Source: Eonycteris spelaea
Lineage: Eukaryota; Chordata; Mammalia; Chiroptera; Pteropodidae
Assembly (NCBI GenBank): GCA_003508835.1
Contig: PUFA01000289.1
Span: 186,001 to 250,000, forward strand
Reading direction: 5' to 3'
Length of the DNA: 64,000 bases
Translations under genes and position numbers: made by a program
The notes under the pieces: generated by a model
What the model saw: only the letters and a program-made list of their open reading frames with translations
Database searches by the model: none
Told to the model about the DNA's origin: nothing
Shown: positions 26,145 through 38,253 of the stretch, piece after piece
Numbering within the stretch: position 1 is the stretch's first letter
How the letters are laid out: each line of letters begins with the position of its first letter

Positions 26145-27759
26145 CCTAAGTTTTAATTGGTTTACTTTGAATTTCACTAAAACCAAGTAACATGACAAGC
26201 AGACAACACTAATCTGTTTACTCTTTCCAACATTTTCAGGTAGCAAATTTCATTTTGAAACAAATGTAACAGACTGAGTTTCATATTTTTTTGAAAACTA
26301 TGCTAATGTTAGGAAATGTTGCTGCCTAATGTTTTCCAGGTGGTACAAAGTTTATATTTACATAGCTTTTTTAAAGTGGAGAGTTAGCACAAGTATGGTC
26401 TAAAAGGGGATTGAGGGGAAAAGAGATGCACAGACTGTGAAAGAATATCAGAACACCATAATTCCTAAAAGTGTAATCGCTAGGTCAAAGTTACTAGAAA
26501 AAAAAGTGAGACCTTTAGCTATGTGTTACTGTCCAGAACATTGTACCAACATTCATTTTTAACGAATTTTAAAAACTATTTAAAACTCAGAATATTAATT
26601 CAGTGAGAGGCTGTTTTCCTTTAAATAATTTTTTTAAATCATAATATTGTGAACTCAAATTTTTACCAGTATTTTGGTGCCACCAAACTTACTAGACAGG
26701 CCATCTTACTTAGAAATGTCTAAGGTAAAACATTAATTTGTCATTCATGAGACAAAACTAATTTCTGCAAAGCTGGGTAGGAAACACGTTTCATACTTCT
26801 GTCCAAAACAATGGGAACTGGTTAATTTCATACCACTTTCCATAAGCCCACATCCAGAGTAAATCAGATTACACCTGTATTTTTAAAGCACCAATGGAGA
26901 AGGGGGGAGAGAAGCAATTTAACAAGTTATCCAGATGCACATTATCCAGGGTGAAAGTCATGTGATAGTCTCATGTCTGTTTACGACCACAAAAACACAT
27001 GTACCAAATCAAAACTTAATCACACTGCACAACAGTTTTGTGAATTGTGCTTCATATTTTTTCGACTGCTCTGCTTTTGACAGGACAGTTCCTGAAGGAC
27101 AGTTTCCTGAAGGAAAGTTCTAAGAACTGAAGTTACAACACCCACATACCAGAAAGTGTTTCCTGTGTTTTGTTACAGGAATTGACATCTGCTATAATTT
27201 TAACATTTACTTCCCAGTAGGAGTCCCACTTAAAATTTTTGTTGAATATTATTTGTCCAATAACAGTATACCTAGACAATGCTTTTTTTTTTTTTTTACT
27301 TTCATTTCAGTTTCATAAAGTTTAGATATAACTGACCAATTCACAGTTGCAACTTTTCCCTGAGAACAAAACCAACTGCCACCGGATAAACTGTGTGTGG
27401 TACAGAGCAATAGTTTGTGAGCGAGCCCACAGTGGACAGGAAAGGGTAAATTAAATATCCATGTCCTTAAGAAGAAATAATTCTTGGGAAAGTGCGCATG
27501 ATTAAACGTTGGGCATTATTCTTGATACCTTCCTTTTCCTTTCATTTTCTAAGTGCATCTGGACATTTCAACTAGTAGTTTGTAATATGTACCTAAATTT
27601 ATTGCAGTAGAAATCTACCTTCCTTCTTGTATGTCTAATAGAGGAAAAAAACATTATATATGAGTACATATTAAATCAAAATGGAATTGCATTGCACAGT
27701 ATATATTGTAGTTTATCTCTCACACACATATCCCATCTCACAGTGTAGTAGGTAGGCCT

Positions 27760-27900
27760 CTGGCTTAAGAGCCAGTGGGGCTCCACCCAAGCTCCACCCT
27801 AGACCTGCCAATCAGAATGGGGGGGATGCGGGCTCTGCATGTTAGCAAGCATTCGTGATAATTTTTATGTCTAATCAAGTTGGAAAACCTTGAACATGAT
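27760..27900 (+). mobile_element. Possible MER5A fragment
   Basis: The end of the stretch (CTGCATGTTAGCAAGCATTC, then GTGATAATTT) resembles the right half of MER5A. The left part is a poor match. Confidence 0.3.
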
Positions 27901-28016
27901 ACGACCAACCACATTGCTCCTAAAATATTCTTTAATTTTTATTAAATTACCAATTTAGCAGTAAGCAATACTGAAAAAAAAAGGCAAGATTCTTTTGGTT
28001 AAAATAAAAGTAAGCC

Positions 28017-28034
28017 AGTGACTCAAGAGTCACT
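28017..28034. promoter_or_regulatory. Palindrome with AP-1-like site
   Basis: AGTGACTC-AA-GAGTCACT has two perfect 8-base arms. The plus strand carries TGACTCA (28019-28025), the AP-1/FOS-JUN consensus. A binding role is untested. Confidence 0.35.
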
Positions 28035-31000
28035 CTTCCCAGCCCACCCAAGCAAAGGATTATGTGGGCTACAAAGCTCCAAGAGTTCAGCATCATGAGC
28101 CATTATAGAGAAACAATTTTTGGTACTTTCAGAATGTGGTCAAACTGTAGGTGCTCTTTGGAAATATAAGACCTAATACCAAAATAAAGCCAATTTAGAT
28201 GCTAATAGAAATACAATACATTTTCCCCTTTCTCTTTGTGTCAGTTTCTTTTGATAAGATTTCACTGCTGGGATTTCCTCTTAATTTGTTAAGGCTGACG
28301 CCAAATTGCTTCAAGTAATAGTCTTAAGAATCTGATAGTTCAGTCTAGTTAAATTAAAACAAAGCCAGTAAATCAACATAAGAAAACAACAGAGAGTAAC
28401 CAGAAAAAAAGATTTTCAGGATATTAAGTCTGCTGGCTGTTCAGCCATCGGGTTAAGTTTTAACTCACTGTGGAGAGATAGGAAAAGGGGAAAGTCAGCA
28501 CATGGGAAAGCTTCCCAACACTGATCACTGCCAAGACACAAAAAGTCTGCACTTGGACGGTTTTGATGTTAATTTTTACTTCTGGGTCTCTAGGGGCATT
28601 AACTCCAAAAGCTATATATCTAATTTTCCCCCCAAGGTCTAAAGCTAAACTTCTGATACATTTATATCTGAGCAAGACAATACTGTGCATTCTACTTGCT
28701 GTATTATGAATACATGTCATATTCATAAAATGAATTGGGAACTTTTTGAAGCAGAGGTAAAATATTCCAAGTTTAGCTCTCCTCCTCACATTTTTTACAC
28801 ATAAGTCAAAAGAATAGGTAATCATTTAAGCTGTACAAGCTATGCACCCACCCTATACCAATAAAATGTAACTGATCCACAACAGTTACAAGAAACTTTG
28901 TCACTAAGGCACAGACCATATTTCCAACTGGTACCAAGAGAAAACCAGAATTCACTGTTGCTTGTAGTTCTTTTTCACTATATCTCACAAAGAAGACTTT
29001 CCTTTTTAGAAAACAGGAGATTTTGGAATTAAGTTTATTTGCCAATCTTGGAAAACAAATGAAATGGAGAAATTTGCTAATAGAAAACTAAGTTTATACA
29101 TTTAGAAGCAATCAAATTGTATGTTGTACCTCAAAGTAGTGATGAAGTTAATCAGCTTTCTAAGTCCTCCATTTTAAGCTATTAGGCAATAGATCTGGAT
29201 ACTCAAATAAATGATAATACCAAGCGGGAAGAATAGACTTCTTTCTTATCTGTGATTAAGTATATGACATTTAAAGTGTTTAGATACAGCATTCACTAAA
29301 TTCCATTTTCAAAAGAGTATAGAATCAACTGTCGAATACCTTTTCATGGTATAGTATAGAATCCCCTAAATCTCTCGAGAGATCACTCATTAATTTTGCC
29401 AAAGAACATCCCCAAAACCCAGCTGACTAAAAAAATGACTCTATCCTCCTTCCCATCTTGATCATGGAAGGAGCTTCAGTCTGTGAGTCAGGAAGCTCAC
29501 CTGGGCTCTCTCAGGATGAACTAGAAGGAAATCATTTGAGAGACCTGTGTTTCTCTTCTGCCAAGGACACTGTTTACAATGGTGTCATAATGGGGAAAAT
29601 GAAGGCATTCACTGAGTCAAAACACTGCATAAATTATTTCCCTCTTGAAATCACTTCCTTAAACTGCACTTTCCAAAATACCTTTCTTGGAAAGGTACAG
29701 CATTCTTCTTTGATATTTGTTCGTATTTACTCAGAACTTCCTTGCTTTCACAAATTTTATTCCGAAGTATCAGTAGTTCATAAATTAGGAGTAGGGGCAG
29801 AGGGTGGAGCAAAACTGGTTCGGTACCAGTTTAAGAGCAATGCTTTTTTGCAATGGAAAATTTTCCCCCACCAGAGTGAAAGAGAGCTACCAAAAGCCGG
29901 CCTCATAATAATCTTGGGAACAATCTGACTTTGCTTTATTTTTTTAAAACTTCATTAACATTAACTCTAGTCATATTCAAACCAAAAAAACTGTGGGAGA
30001 GTTGCTAAACTGAATTTCCTTTTGAAGTTTGCCTGAAAGTGCTTTCTCTTGAGATGTTCTCAGCCACCAGATGCTATTCTACTAAAGGAGCAAGTTCAAC
30101 TCTGCCATTCCCACTCATACGCCCACCTCACCCTGGGTAGGGGAAAGCCAGGGCTTCTCAGGGAGCACAAGGCGCATTTTAAAACTGGTTAATACCTGAT
30201 GGTAGTTGAAGGTACGGTTGTATTACTTCCTAGAATTTAAGAATTGCTTCAATGAGACAGTTAGTGAAGATGGGGAAACCACACAAAGCCCTCCTTTCTA
30301 TTTTATCCATCAACACACTCCTCAATATAAAGCAAGCTAATCCTCATAGAAAAAAATCTAAAAATTGTTGAGATTCCATGCCCACCATGACCTATTAATC
30401 AGAGGCTTACTAGTTCTCTAAAGAGGACATGCCAGGTTGTATATGTCTATAAAAATATAGTCCCCATGTGATCAGAATTTGAAAAACAAAAACAAAAAGC
30501 CAGGATCTGTATAACTATTTCATATCAGAGAAAGCAAGTTTATTAACAAGTCCCACAAGGAAGTATAGTCAATATATTTGTTGTGCTTCTAAGTTCTGAA
30601 GAAAGCACACACTAATCTGAGCTGAGGCATAGCACACCCCTGCTTTAACTGACATTACATTTCTAAGTGACTGCCTTTCCCCATAACTGATAACTCAAAC
30701 CAAGTATTTAATGTTTTCAAAATATTGACCCAAATTCTAATTCTTAGAACTTCGGTAATTCACCTCTCATTCAACAAATGTCTTTTATTTCTAGAGAAGA
30801 AATCAACCACAAAGGAAAATAATCAATTTCCCAGCTTAGGGTTTTAAAATGAGGAAGAGGGATATACAACCTCAATTTACAAAAATTTACAAACCAACAA
30901 ACCAAGACATGCTTAGGTAGTCACTCCCTTATTCAAAGTACTTCTAGCTATGCAGAGGATACTAAAAATGTGAGACAGCATCTTGCCTTATTAAGGAGCT

Positions 31001-31844
31001 GACTATAGAGAAGGAACATACTACCTAGCATACTCACATGAAAAATTAGTCATATACCACTCATCAATATGAAATCAATATTACCTTATAGCAATACCAA
31101 ATAATAAAAGTGCCAATCAGCTCATGTATATTCACTATCAGTGCTACAAACCTCAGTTTCATCTCAGTTCCCTCCTACCTCCTTTCCAAAAGAAAAAAAA
31201 AGAAAAAAGAAAAAGAAAATGAAATTTAACAGTGCACAATGAAACTAATGTGGTTTAGAACTAACCCAACTATGAATCTTTAGGTCCAATGAGTCCGACA
31301 ATCTAAATTATTTGTTTCAAGAGCAAACAGATACTGTGTGATACATGGGTAAGATTTTACTACCTCAGATTATACATCACATATGATGGTTCCATTTCAC
31401 TTAGGACTACTCAGGGCAAGCAGGCCCAGCTTTGAGGTTTCTCTGAAGTCCACAAATATCTGCAATCGGCTCCATATATTCTCTTTGGATCTCAAAGGTT
31501 ACTTACTCTCCCACAAAGCACAGTGTCTAAATGAGCTTGAACCACATTCCAGATGTAACAAAAATGGACATTTACAACTTATAAGGTATACTCCCATTAT
31601 GCAGGCTAAGAAAACAAAATATATCATAGCCTTGTTGTTCCTAGTTCAAGGGCATATCTTGAAGGCTAGATGGATGAAATATACACAGTCTTCCTATTTC
31701 AATTGCTGGCAAGTTGAACTAGCACACTAGTAATTCAGATTACTGCATCCTAGAACAAAGGACTTTTACAGAAATCACTTTATTGTACGTTTATACTGAG
31801 GTTTTGCAGCTTCCCTTTTACACCCAGCATTAAAGAGGCAGCCT

Positions 31845-32055
31845 AGAGTAAGAAAGTGCTGCAGAGCAGCTCAGGAGTCAGGCATTGCTCTACCTTTGTG
31901 TCCTCAGGCAAGAAAGACACTGGCTAGGCCTCAGTTTCCTTAACTAACCTAATGTGAAAATAAAAGCACTTGCCTACTTAAGTGACTGAGGAGTCAAAGG
32001 GGTAATCCAATTAAAGGCACTGTGCCTGGCATACAGCCGTATCCAATTTAGCTAT
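31845..32055 (+). mobile_element. MIR SINE
   Basis: Sense MIR order: GGAGTCAGGCATTGCTCTAC, GGCCTCAGTTTCCTTAACTA, GGCACTGTGCCTGGCATACA and TTTAGCTATTAAAT. Confidence 0.75.
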
Positions 32056-33083
32056 TAAATCATTTTATTCCTAATTAGTTTAAGGGTGCAGGCATTGAAA
32101 TCACTTACACCTGAGCTCATATCCCAGCTCTGTATTATTGAGCTGTTAGGTAGTATTAACTGAATTTCTTATATCAAGGTATCCTAATTTAAGGTTTTGT
32201 TATGGATCTCTTTGGCAGTTAACTTTCTGTAGTGGTCAGTTAACTTTCAGCAGTGGTCAGCAAAAACAAAGATGTAACTTTAATTTCTCATCCAAGTTTT
32301 TTCTACTACTTGACCCCAAGTTAAGAGTCCCTTTCCTAGAATAATCAAGAAAATGGGGGCAGGGATTAAACCCAAATTGAGAGGATTAAAATATACAAAG
32401 CAGGCAGCACAGAGGTGATCTCTATAGAGTTCTTTTATTACTTCCTAGAAAGTTCTATGTCTTAGGGAAAAAATTTCAAAGTCTCATCTAGCTAGCCGAA
32501 ACATCAACATCAAAGCATCTATTTCAGTGATCCTTCTGGGTCTTCAGAAATGAAATGTGGTTAGCCCTCTAAGACATCCCCAAATCACTACACTACAGAT
32601 AGCAACTTGAAGAGTTCTCCTATTATGTTAAATGTGACACCAAACTGCTTTCTAGTAAAACTAAAAGTTTTTTTTAAAAAAATGTACACATAACTCCTAA
32701 GTTTTCTCTTAACGTTAACTGCTGTCCAAGCTAAAATTAAATCACACAAGAGTGTGACTCATAATAATCGCAGGTGCCTTGTCATTAGTCTTTAATATTA
32801 ATTACAAAATGAGAAACAAACCACGGAAAGTCAGACTGAGGTTCTTACAACAGTGCAGTGACACCAACTGCAGCTCATTATCCTCTTCCCTTCACCAACC
32901 CCGTACATTCTGGTCTTTGCCTACTCAGCAGATTCAAGCTGTGCCGTTTTATGTGAAATCGTACATTTTAGCAGTCAAAATTTCAATGACTCACCAGTCA
33001 AATTCTCGAACACCCTCTAGAAGGTGAACTGTTTTTTTTTTTTAATATTAATTGGCTTATAAAATTCTTTTCAAGACACAACA

Positions 33084-33085
<2 letters not shown>

Positions 33086-33118
<33 letters not shown>
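33086..33118 (+). repeat. (AC)n microsatellite
   Basis: Thirty-three bases of pure AC dinucleotide repeat, 0.4 kb inside intron 1 from exon 1. Confidence 0.97.
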
Positions 33119-33119
<1 letters not shown>

Positions 33120-33482
33120 CCAAAAGAACCAAAAGGAGGTGCACAAAGAAATGAAAATCTGAGCAAAGGCAGATAAGTTAAATCAACTTAATGTCTCTGA
33201 AATTAATTATTTTTGAAAGACAGAAATTTAACTTTAATCCTAGCTTTAACTCAATCTCTGCTCTACTCTGCAGAAATTCTGTGTTCGCCAAACTGTTTTT
33301 TTTTTTTTTATATCTGACAGTAAATAATGAACCACAGCATCAGGAATGATGAGAAGGCAATGACAAAGCTGCTTCCTGCCCGTCTCGTCGTAGCACCCCA
33401 ACCCTCCCCCACCACCCCCCGCAACCTTCAATTCCCCTAGCCATTAACGTATTTTAAAAGTTTCCCTCCGTGCCTGGCTCAC

Positions 33483-33499
33483 CTTGACTGGGCTGCCAT
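33483..33499 (-). CDS. AFF1: AFF1 exon 1 coding part (start codon)
   Basis: ATG GCA GCC CAG TCA AG followed by donor gtgag encodes MAAQS plus two bases of a Ser codon. Joined to exon 2 this gives [13 protein letters not shown], the start of the shorter human AFF1 isoform. The start context is strong, with A at -3 and G at +4. The exon continues as 5' UTR into the CpG island at higher coordinates; its transcription start cannot be fixed from sequence. The alternative first exon of the longer isoform (MAFTERV...) was not found and in human lies much further upstream. Confidence 0.95.
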
Positions 33500-33516
33500 A
33501 ATTCAGTTTATACAGC

Positions 33517-33534
33517 TCAGAGTCTTCTGTCCAT
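33517..33534 (-). other. Short upstream ORF in AFF1 5' UTR
   Basis: ATG GAC AGA AGA CTC TGA encodes MDRRL and stops 17 bases before the AFF1 start codon. The same frame is open upstream to an ATG at 33729, so a transcript starting above that point would carry a 70-codon uORF instead. The short form is likelier if the CCAAT boxes define the start site. A translated uORF this close would be expected to lower AFF1 initiation. Confidence 0.6.
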
Positions 33535-33681
33535 TAGAGCCTTCCACCCGCGGCCCTTCTGCCAGCCGTCGCGCTCACCATTTGCCGGGGCCGAGCGGGG
33601 ACGGTTCCCCAGCGCGACTCCCGAAGGTTGCGGGTCTACCTGCTCCCGAGCTCTGGCGTCCTCAGCGCAGCCTCGGGCTCC

Positions 33682-33710
33682 GACCGTATTGGCTCGGACC
33701 GTATTGGCTC
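33682..33710 (-). promoter_or_regulatory. AFF1: Duplicated unit carrying two CCAAT boxes
   Basis: The 14-mer gaccgtattggctc occurs at 33682-33695 and again at 33697-33710, a 15-base period. Each copy contains ATTGG, i.e. CCAAT on the AFF1 strand (33688-33692 and 33703-33707). CCAAT boxes are NF-Y sites and usually sit 60-100 bases before a start site, which would put AFF1 initiation near 33590-33640 (inference). Confidence 0.65.
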
Positions 33711-34887
33711 CGACTAATCCTGATGACATCCGGGCACCGGGGCCTCTGCAGGCGAACTACACTTTGGACCGGCCGGGAACCGTCACGTCCGAATTCAGAG
33801 CGAGCGAGATCCCGCGGGGCGACTTCGGAGGAGGGAAACGAAAGGAGCCCGCGCCCAAAGCCCACCGGCGCACAGCTCCCACCAAACGGCGCCAGACCTC
33901 GGGCCACCGTTGGGAGGGAAAGGAAATCGCGTTTTGGCTCACTTAAAGTTGTCCGAGTTCGCCCGAATACCCCCCGTCAAGAAAGTTCTGGTGGTACGGT
34001 CCGCCTCCTTAAATGGGCACGGCGCTCGGCCGGTCCGAGCCCGAGACTGCGCCGCGCGGGTGGGGGCGCGGGGCGCGCAGCGCGGTCGCCGACGCGGCCC
34101 AGCTCGGGCGTTGCGGCCCGGCCCCGCCTGCAGGCTGCCGGCTCGTGCTCTCTTGCCAGGTTTTAGCAATGTACAAACACACCGCCGGAACACCCGGTAC
34201 CCGCAGCTCGGAACAGCAACGGGAATACTGTTGAATATTGGGCCCCAACAGGCTGCAGTGAGTAAGGAATAAAACCACAGCAGTAAACCCACGTTCTCTA
34301 TTTTTGATCATCCCGATGCTTATTACAGTCAAGAAATGTATAAGTAACGCACACTTGTTCTCACTTGTTCGCTTTCAGTTTTGATTTCATTTTACGGTGA
34401 GATAAATATTTACAGAACGCCCTCCTCTTTTTGGACAACATGCAGATTACAAAGGAAACTAATTTTGTTCTTGAAGTAATTAAGGATTTTTCAAATTTTT
34501 CAAAACTCAACGCAAACAAAGTAAACAGCATAAGACGTACTAAAGAAATCATGTCCCACTTAAGGGGACAAGGAGAAGGCATTTAAATTTAAACTGTGCC
34601 TAAAGCTAAGCAGGAAGAAAAACTTCCATGGGTAGAGATGGAGTGAGGTGGTGCTTCTGTGGGGACCAGCAGCACTCTGCAGGAGCTGGGAACTCTTAAA
34701 TGACTGATGAATCAATGTCTAGTCTGTGGACTCCCTACTCCACCTAGAATTGTTACAGTGTTGCCCATCTCACAAACAGATACTCCAGACTATTACTAAG
34801 AAGCCATGTAATACAGACACGTTGACGTCTGGCACAAAAAAACAATGCTGGGAGGGTGGAGGTGGGAGGAAGGGGCAATGCATCTCT

Positions 34888-35637
34888 ATCCTGGTTCTCT
34901 AAGTGAGATTAGTGGACTCCTGGGAGTCCCCGTGACCTTCTCAGAGGTCAAAACTATTTTTAGAATGACACAAAGACATGATTTGTCTTTTTAACTGTGC
35001 TGACATTTGCACTCGTGGTGCAAAAGCAATTGTGCTGGCGCCTCAGCTCTAATAAAGGCAGTGGCAGCAAATGGAACTAGTAGTTACTGCGTTCTTCTCC
35101 ACACTATTAGCAATTTAAAAAAAAAAAGCCAGTTTCCTTTACGAAAAGTTCTTAATGAAACAAGCAGTAGGAATTACTACTTTTATTAAATCTTGGCACT
35201 TAAGTACAGGTCGGGAAGTACACATGAAGCACTCAGCTGCTGCACAGTGAAATGGGTGTCTAGAAGAAAAGCACTTGTGTAATTGAGTTGCAGGCTGAAC
35301 TAGCTGTTTTTTTTCATGGACTACCATTTTTACTCGAAAGAATAATGGACAAGCTGGTTATTTCGACTTGGGTATTTGGCAGTGATTTTCTCAAAAATGA
35401 ACAAAGTGGGTCTGTTTCTTCAAGGAAAACAACTGATAGTATTTATTACCAATGATAAAATTTTGGAGACTTTACGTCTGACACTGTGAGTCTGATAGCT
35501 CCCCAATGCTTAAATACTTTTCTGATGAGATAAGGACAGTAATGAATGTGATTTTAGACGATCTGCATAACTTAGTGACCTATATTTTCTGAATGGTACA
35601 AAATCACCCATGGGTAAAAGATCCATTGAAAGTGCAA
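34888..35637 (+). mobile_element. hAT transposon remnant, left part (transposase-derived)
   Basis: The sequence follows a mammalian hAT DNA transposon, with a 5' terminal region (ggactcctgggagtcccc, then GAGGTCAAAACTATTTTTAG) followed by a decayed transposase reading. Fragments such as YFDLGIWQ, FSQK and [11 protein letters not shown] can be picked out across frames. Stops and frameshifts are numerous. The element is interrupted at about 35638 by an RPL9 retropseudogene and resumes at 36301. The family is related to the domesticated ZBED-type hAT transposases; the exact name is uncertain. Confidence 0.7.
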
Positions 35638-36300
35638 GCCCTCTTTGCTGCATCTACTGTGAGGATGAAGGCCATTCTCAGTATACTGTTGACATTCCAA
35701 AAAAATGTGGACATCACTCTTAAGGGACGCACAATTATTGTGAAAGGCCCCAGAGGCACCCTGAGGAAGTCACGTCAATGTAGAGCTCAGTCTCCTTGAA
35801 AGAGAAAGAGGCTCCGGGTTGACAAGTCGTGGGGAAATAGAAAGGAACTGGCTACTGTTCACACTATCTGCAGTCATGTACTGAACATGACCAGGGATGT
35901 TACACTGGGCTTCTGTTACAAGTGTATGCTCACTTCCCCACCAACGTCATTATTCAGATTTCATCATTATTTGGATTCTTGTTGAAATCCAAAATTTCTT
36001 GGGTGGAAAGTACATCCGCAAGGTTTGGATGCTAGGTGTTGCTTACTCAGTATCTGAAGCCCAGAAAGATGAGTTAATGCTTGAAGGAAACGACATTGAA
36101 CTTGTATCAAATTCAGCTGCTTTGATTCAACAAGCCACAACTGTTAAAAACAAGGCTATCAGAAACATAGTATCTATGTTTCTGAAGAAGTAATAGTTCA
36201 GGCTGATGAACAGGGACAAAATTGTCCAGCTACATTAATGCCAACATGTCAGCTGGTTTCTCAGACTTATTCGTGATATTTTAAAGATGTGTATTGAAAA
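35638..36300 (+). pseudogene. RPL9P: RPL9 processed pseudogene
   Basis: This is an intronless copy of the mRNA for ribosomal protein L9 of the 60S subunit. It has a short 5' UTR (ctctttgctgcatctactg), ATG at 35665, and recognisable blocks [20 protein letters not shown], then [20 protein letters not shown] and [14 protein letters not shown]. The 3' UTR ends tgtgtattg before a short A run (36297-36303). Internal stops, small deletions and frameshifts disable it. The 9-mer aaagtgcaa at 35629-35637 recurs at 36301-36309, a target-site duplication from LINE-1-driven retrotransposition. It lies inside an older hAT element and so is younger than it. Not expected to make protein. Confidence 0.95.
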
Positions 36301-36660
36301 AAAGTGCAACAGACAAATGGACTTTCGTGTATCGAAGTAAAAAAAAAAAAGGCTTGATAATATGATTTCAGATTCCACATTGTAACGAATCTTTAAGAAA
36401 CTATGACTTGTGGGGTTTGGGTATGATATCAAAAAAGGTATTAAAATATTCCTCCCTTTTCTGTGTGAAGCTGGATCTTTATAGAGTTCAACCAAGTGAA
36501 CTTGCAACACACTGCATATAGAAACAGACAGGAGATATGAGATTCCAGCTGTCTTCTGTTAAGCTAGATAGTACAGACATTTGCATGCATATAAAATGAT
36601 GCCACGCCTTTTACTAATTTAAAAAAAATTTAATAAAAATGAATTTGGTGGCACAAAATT
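36301..36660 (+). mobile_element. hAT transposon remnant, right part
   Basis: This continues the element split by the RPL9 copy. The text (tgatttcagattccacattg, ctttaagaaactatgacttg, tattaaaatattcctccctt, gagattccagctgtcttctg) matches the C-terminal hAT dimerisation region and 3' end of the same transposon. The right terminal repeat is not recognisable, so the end is approximate. Confidence 0.7.
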
Positions 36661-36804
36661 ATTTCATGTCATTTGCTAATACGTCCATGTCTCCCTCACC
36701 TCTCCATACTCATCATGGCTTCTCTTATATTAAAGGTAATATTGTATTATAGCTCTTTCCATGTAACCTCTTATGTAGATCAGTTTTGGCAAAATGTTGT
36801 TCAA

Positions 36805-36960
36805 TCACCTGAGACAAGTATTAAAAACAGACTCCAGAACTGCTTAAGTTCTAAATACCAACTATGATCAAAATCCTTATGGAGTAAGGTCCAAGGGATA
36901 TGCATTTCAACAAATTCTTCAGGTAATACTTGTCTGCTTATGTGTGAGAACCACTTACTT
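36805..36960 (-). mobile_element. MER5A-like hAT fragment
   Basis: The order ATCACCTGAGACAAGTATTA, AAACAGACTCCAGAACTG, GGATATGCATTTCAACAAAT, CTTCAGGTAATACTTGTCTG and GTGAGAACCACTTA matches MER5A-family text. Orientation is uncertain. Confidence 0.55.
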
Positions 36961-37524
36961 AGACCATGGATATTTAGAAAATAATGGTAAGAGCTTTTAA
37001 ATTCAGTATTGGATTATAATACCTCAGTCATTTTAAGGATCAGAGTTGGACAGCATTTATTTTCACTGGTAAAAGATCTCTATCACACAATAAAATACTG
37101 TTGTACACATGTATTCTTTTGAAATAGTAGAGTGATAAACCTTCAAGGAAATAAAGTATAAATTCAAGAAAAACTCTGCTCCCCCCAATTTTTTGCTTGC
37201 CATTTTCTCCCATTTTTCTTTCTGTTCTAAATACCAACTATGATCATTTATACCTTAAACAAATTTATATCAGATGTATTAGCTGAAACAATATTTCATA
37301 ATAGATTTACAAATTTTCCATTTACCACAGGCTAGAAATGTAACTAATGTAAATAATCACTAATATTAAAATTACATTTTTCCTCTGTGAACTGTGTCAG
37401 TTGTCCTAGCACTATTTCACCCATTTCCTGTTTGCCCCAACTATACTCACTAGCAGTGCTTGTGGCTGCAGAGTTTATCCCAAGATAACTTGCAGATTAC
37501 ATTCCAAACCTTACCCTCAAAGTT

Positions 37525-38253
<729 letters not shown>

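Larger units (their letters stand above)
1708..33482 (-). other. AFF1: AFF1 intron 1 (31.8 kb)
   Basis: The intron runs from donor gtgag at 33482 to acceptor cag at 1708 and is phase 2. Human has an intron of similar scale here. It is AT-rich. Recognisable contents are listed separately: L2, MIR, MER5A, MER2, MER20, L1, microsatellites, a CpG-rich patch and a perfect hairpin. Stretches 3.5-5.6, 6.1-9.1, 12.0-14.6, 15.3-18.0, 20.8-25.3, 26.2-31.8 and 32.1-33.4 kb show no gene or confident repeat to me; any conserved enhancers there cannot be recognised without alignment. Confidence 0.85.
33500..34250 (-). promoter_or_regulatory. AFF1: AFF1 CpG-island promoter and 5' UTR
   Basis: This is the only long GC-rich, CpG-dense segment in the window. 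It is densest at about 34010-34150, where CG dinucleotides and GC-box-like strings are packed. It abuts the AFF1 start codon and has no well-placed TATA box, as expected for a housekeeping-type promoter. Two CCAAT boxes on the minus strand lie about 190 bases upstream of the ATG. Open frames across the island (for example 33582-34166 on the plus strand) are expected in stop-poor GC-rich DNA. Divergent transcription is possible but nothing here proves it. Confidence 0.85.

Noticed and set aside
29458..29928. 156-codon plus-strand open frame in AFF1 intron 1
   Set aside because: No recognisable domain, no CpG or splice context and ordinary intronic composition. The first part looks like a diverged MIR. 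A chance frame is the better explanation.
33503..33514. TATAAA-like string on the minus strand just before the AFF1 ATG
   Set aside because: It ends a few bases from the start codon, so it cannot position a start site that would include this ATG in the mRNA; the CpG island with CCAAT boxes is the plausible promoter.
33582..34166. 194-codon plus-strand frame across the CpG island, and overlapping frames on both strands
   Set aside because: Stop codons are rare in GC-rich islands, so long frames occur by chance. The Arg/Ala/Pro/Gly-rich product has no known relative, and the island is explained as the AFF1 promoter.
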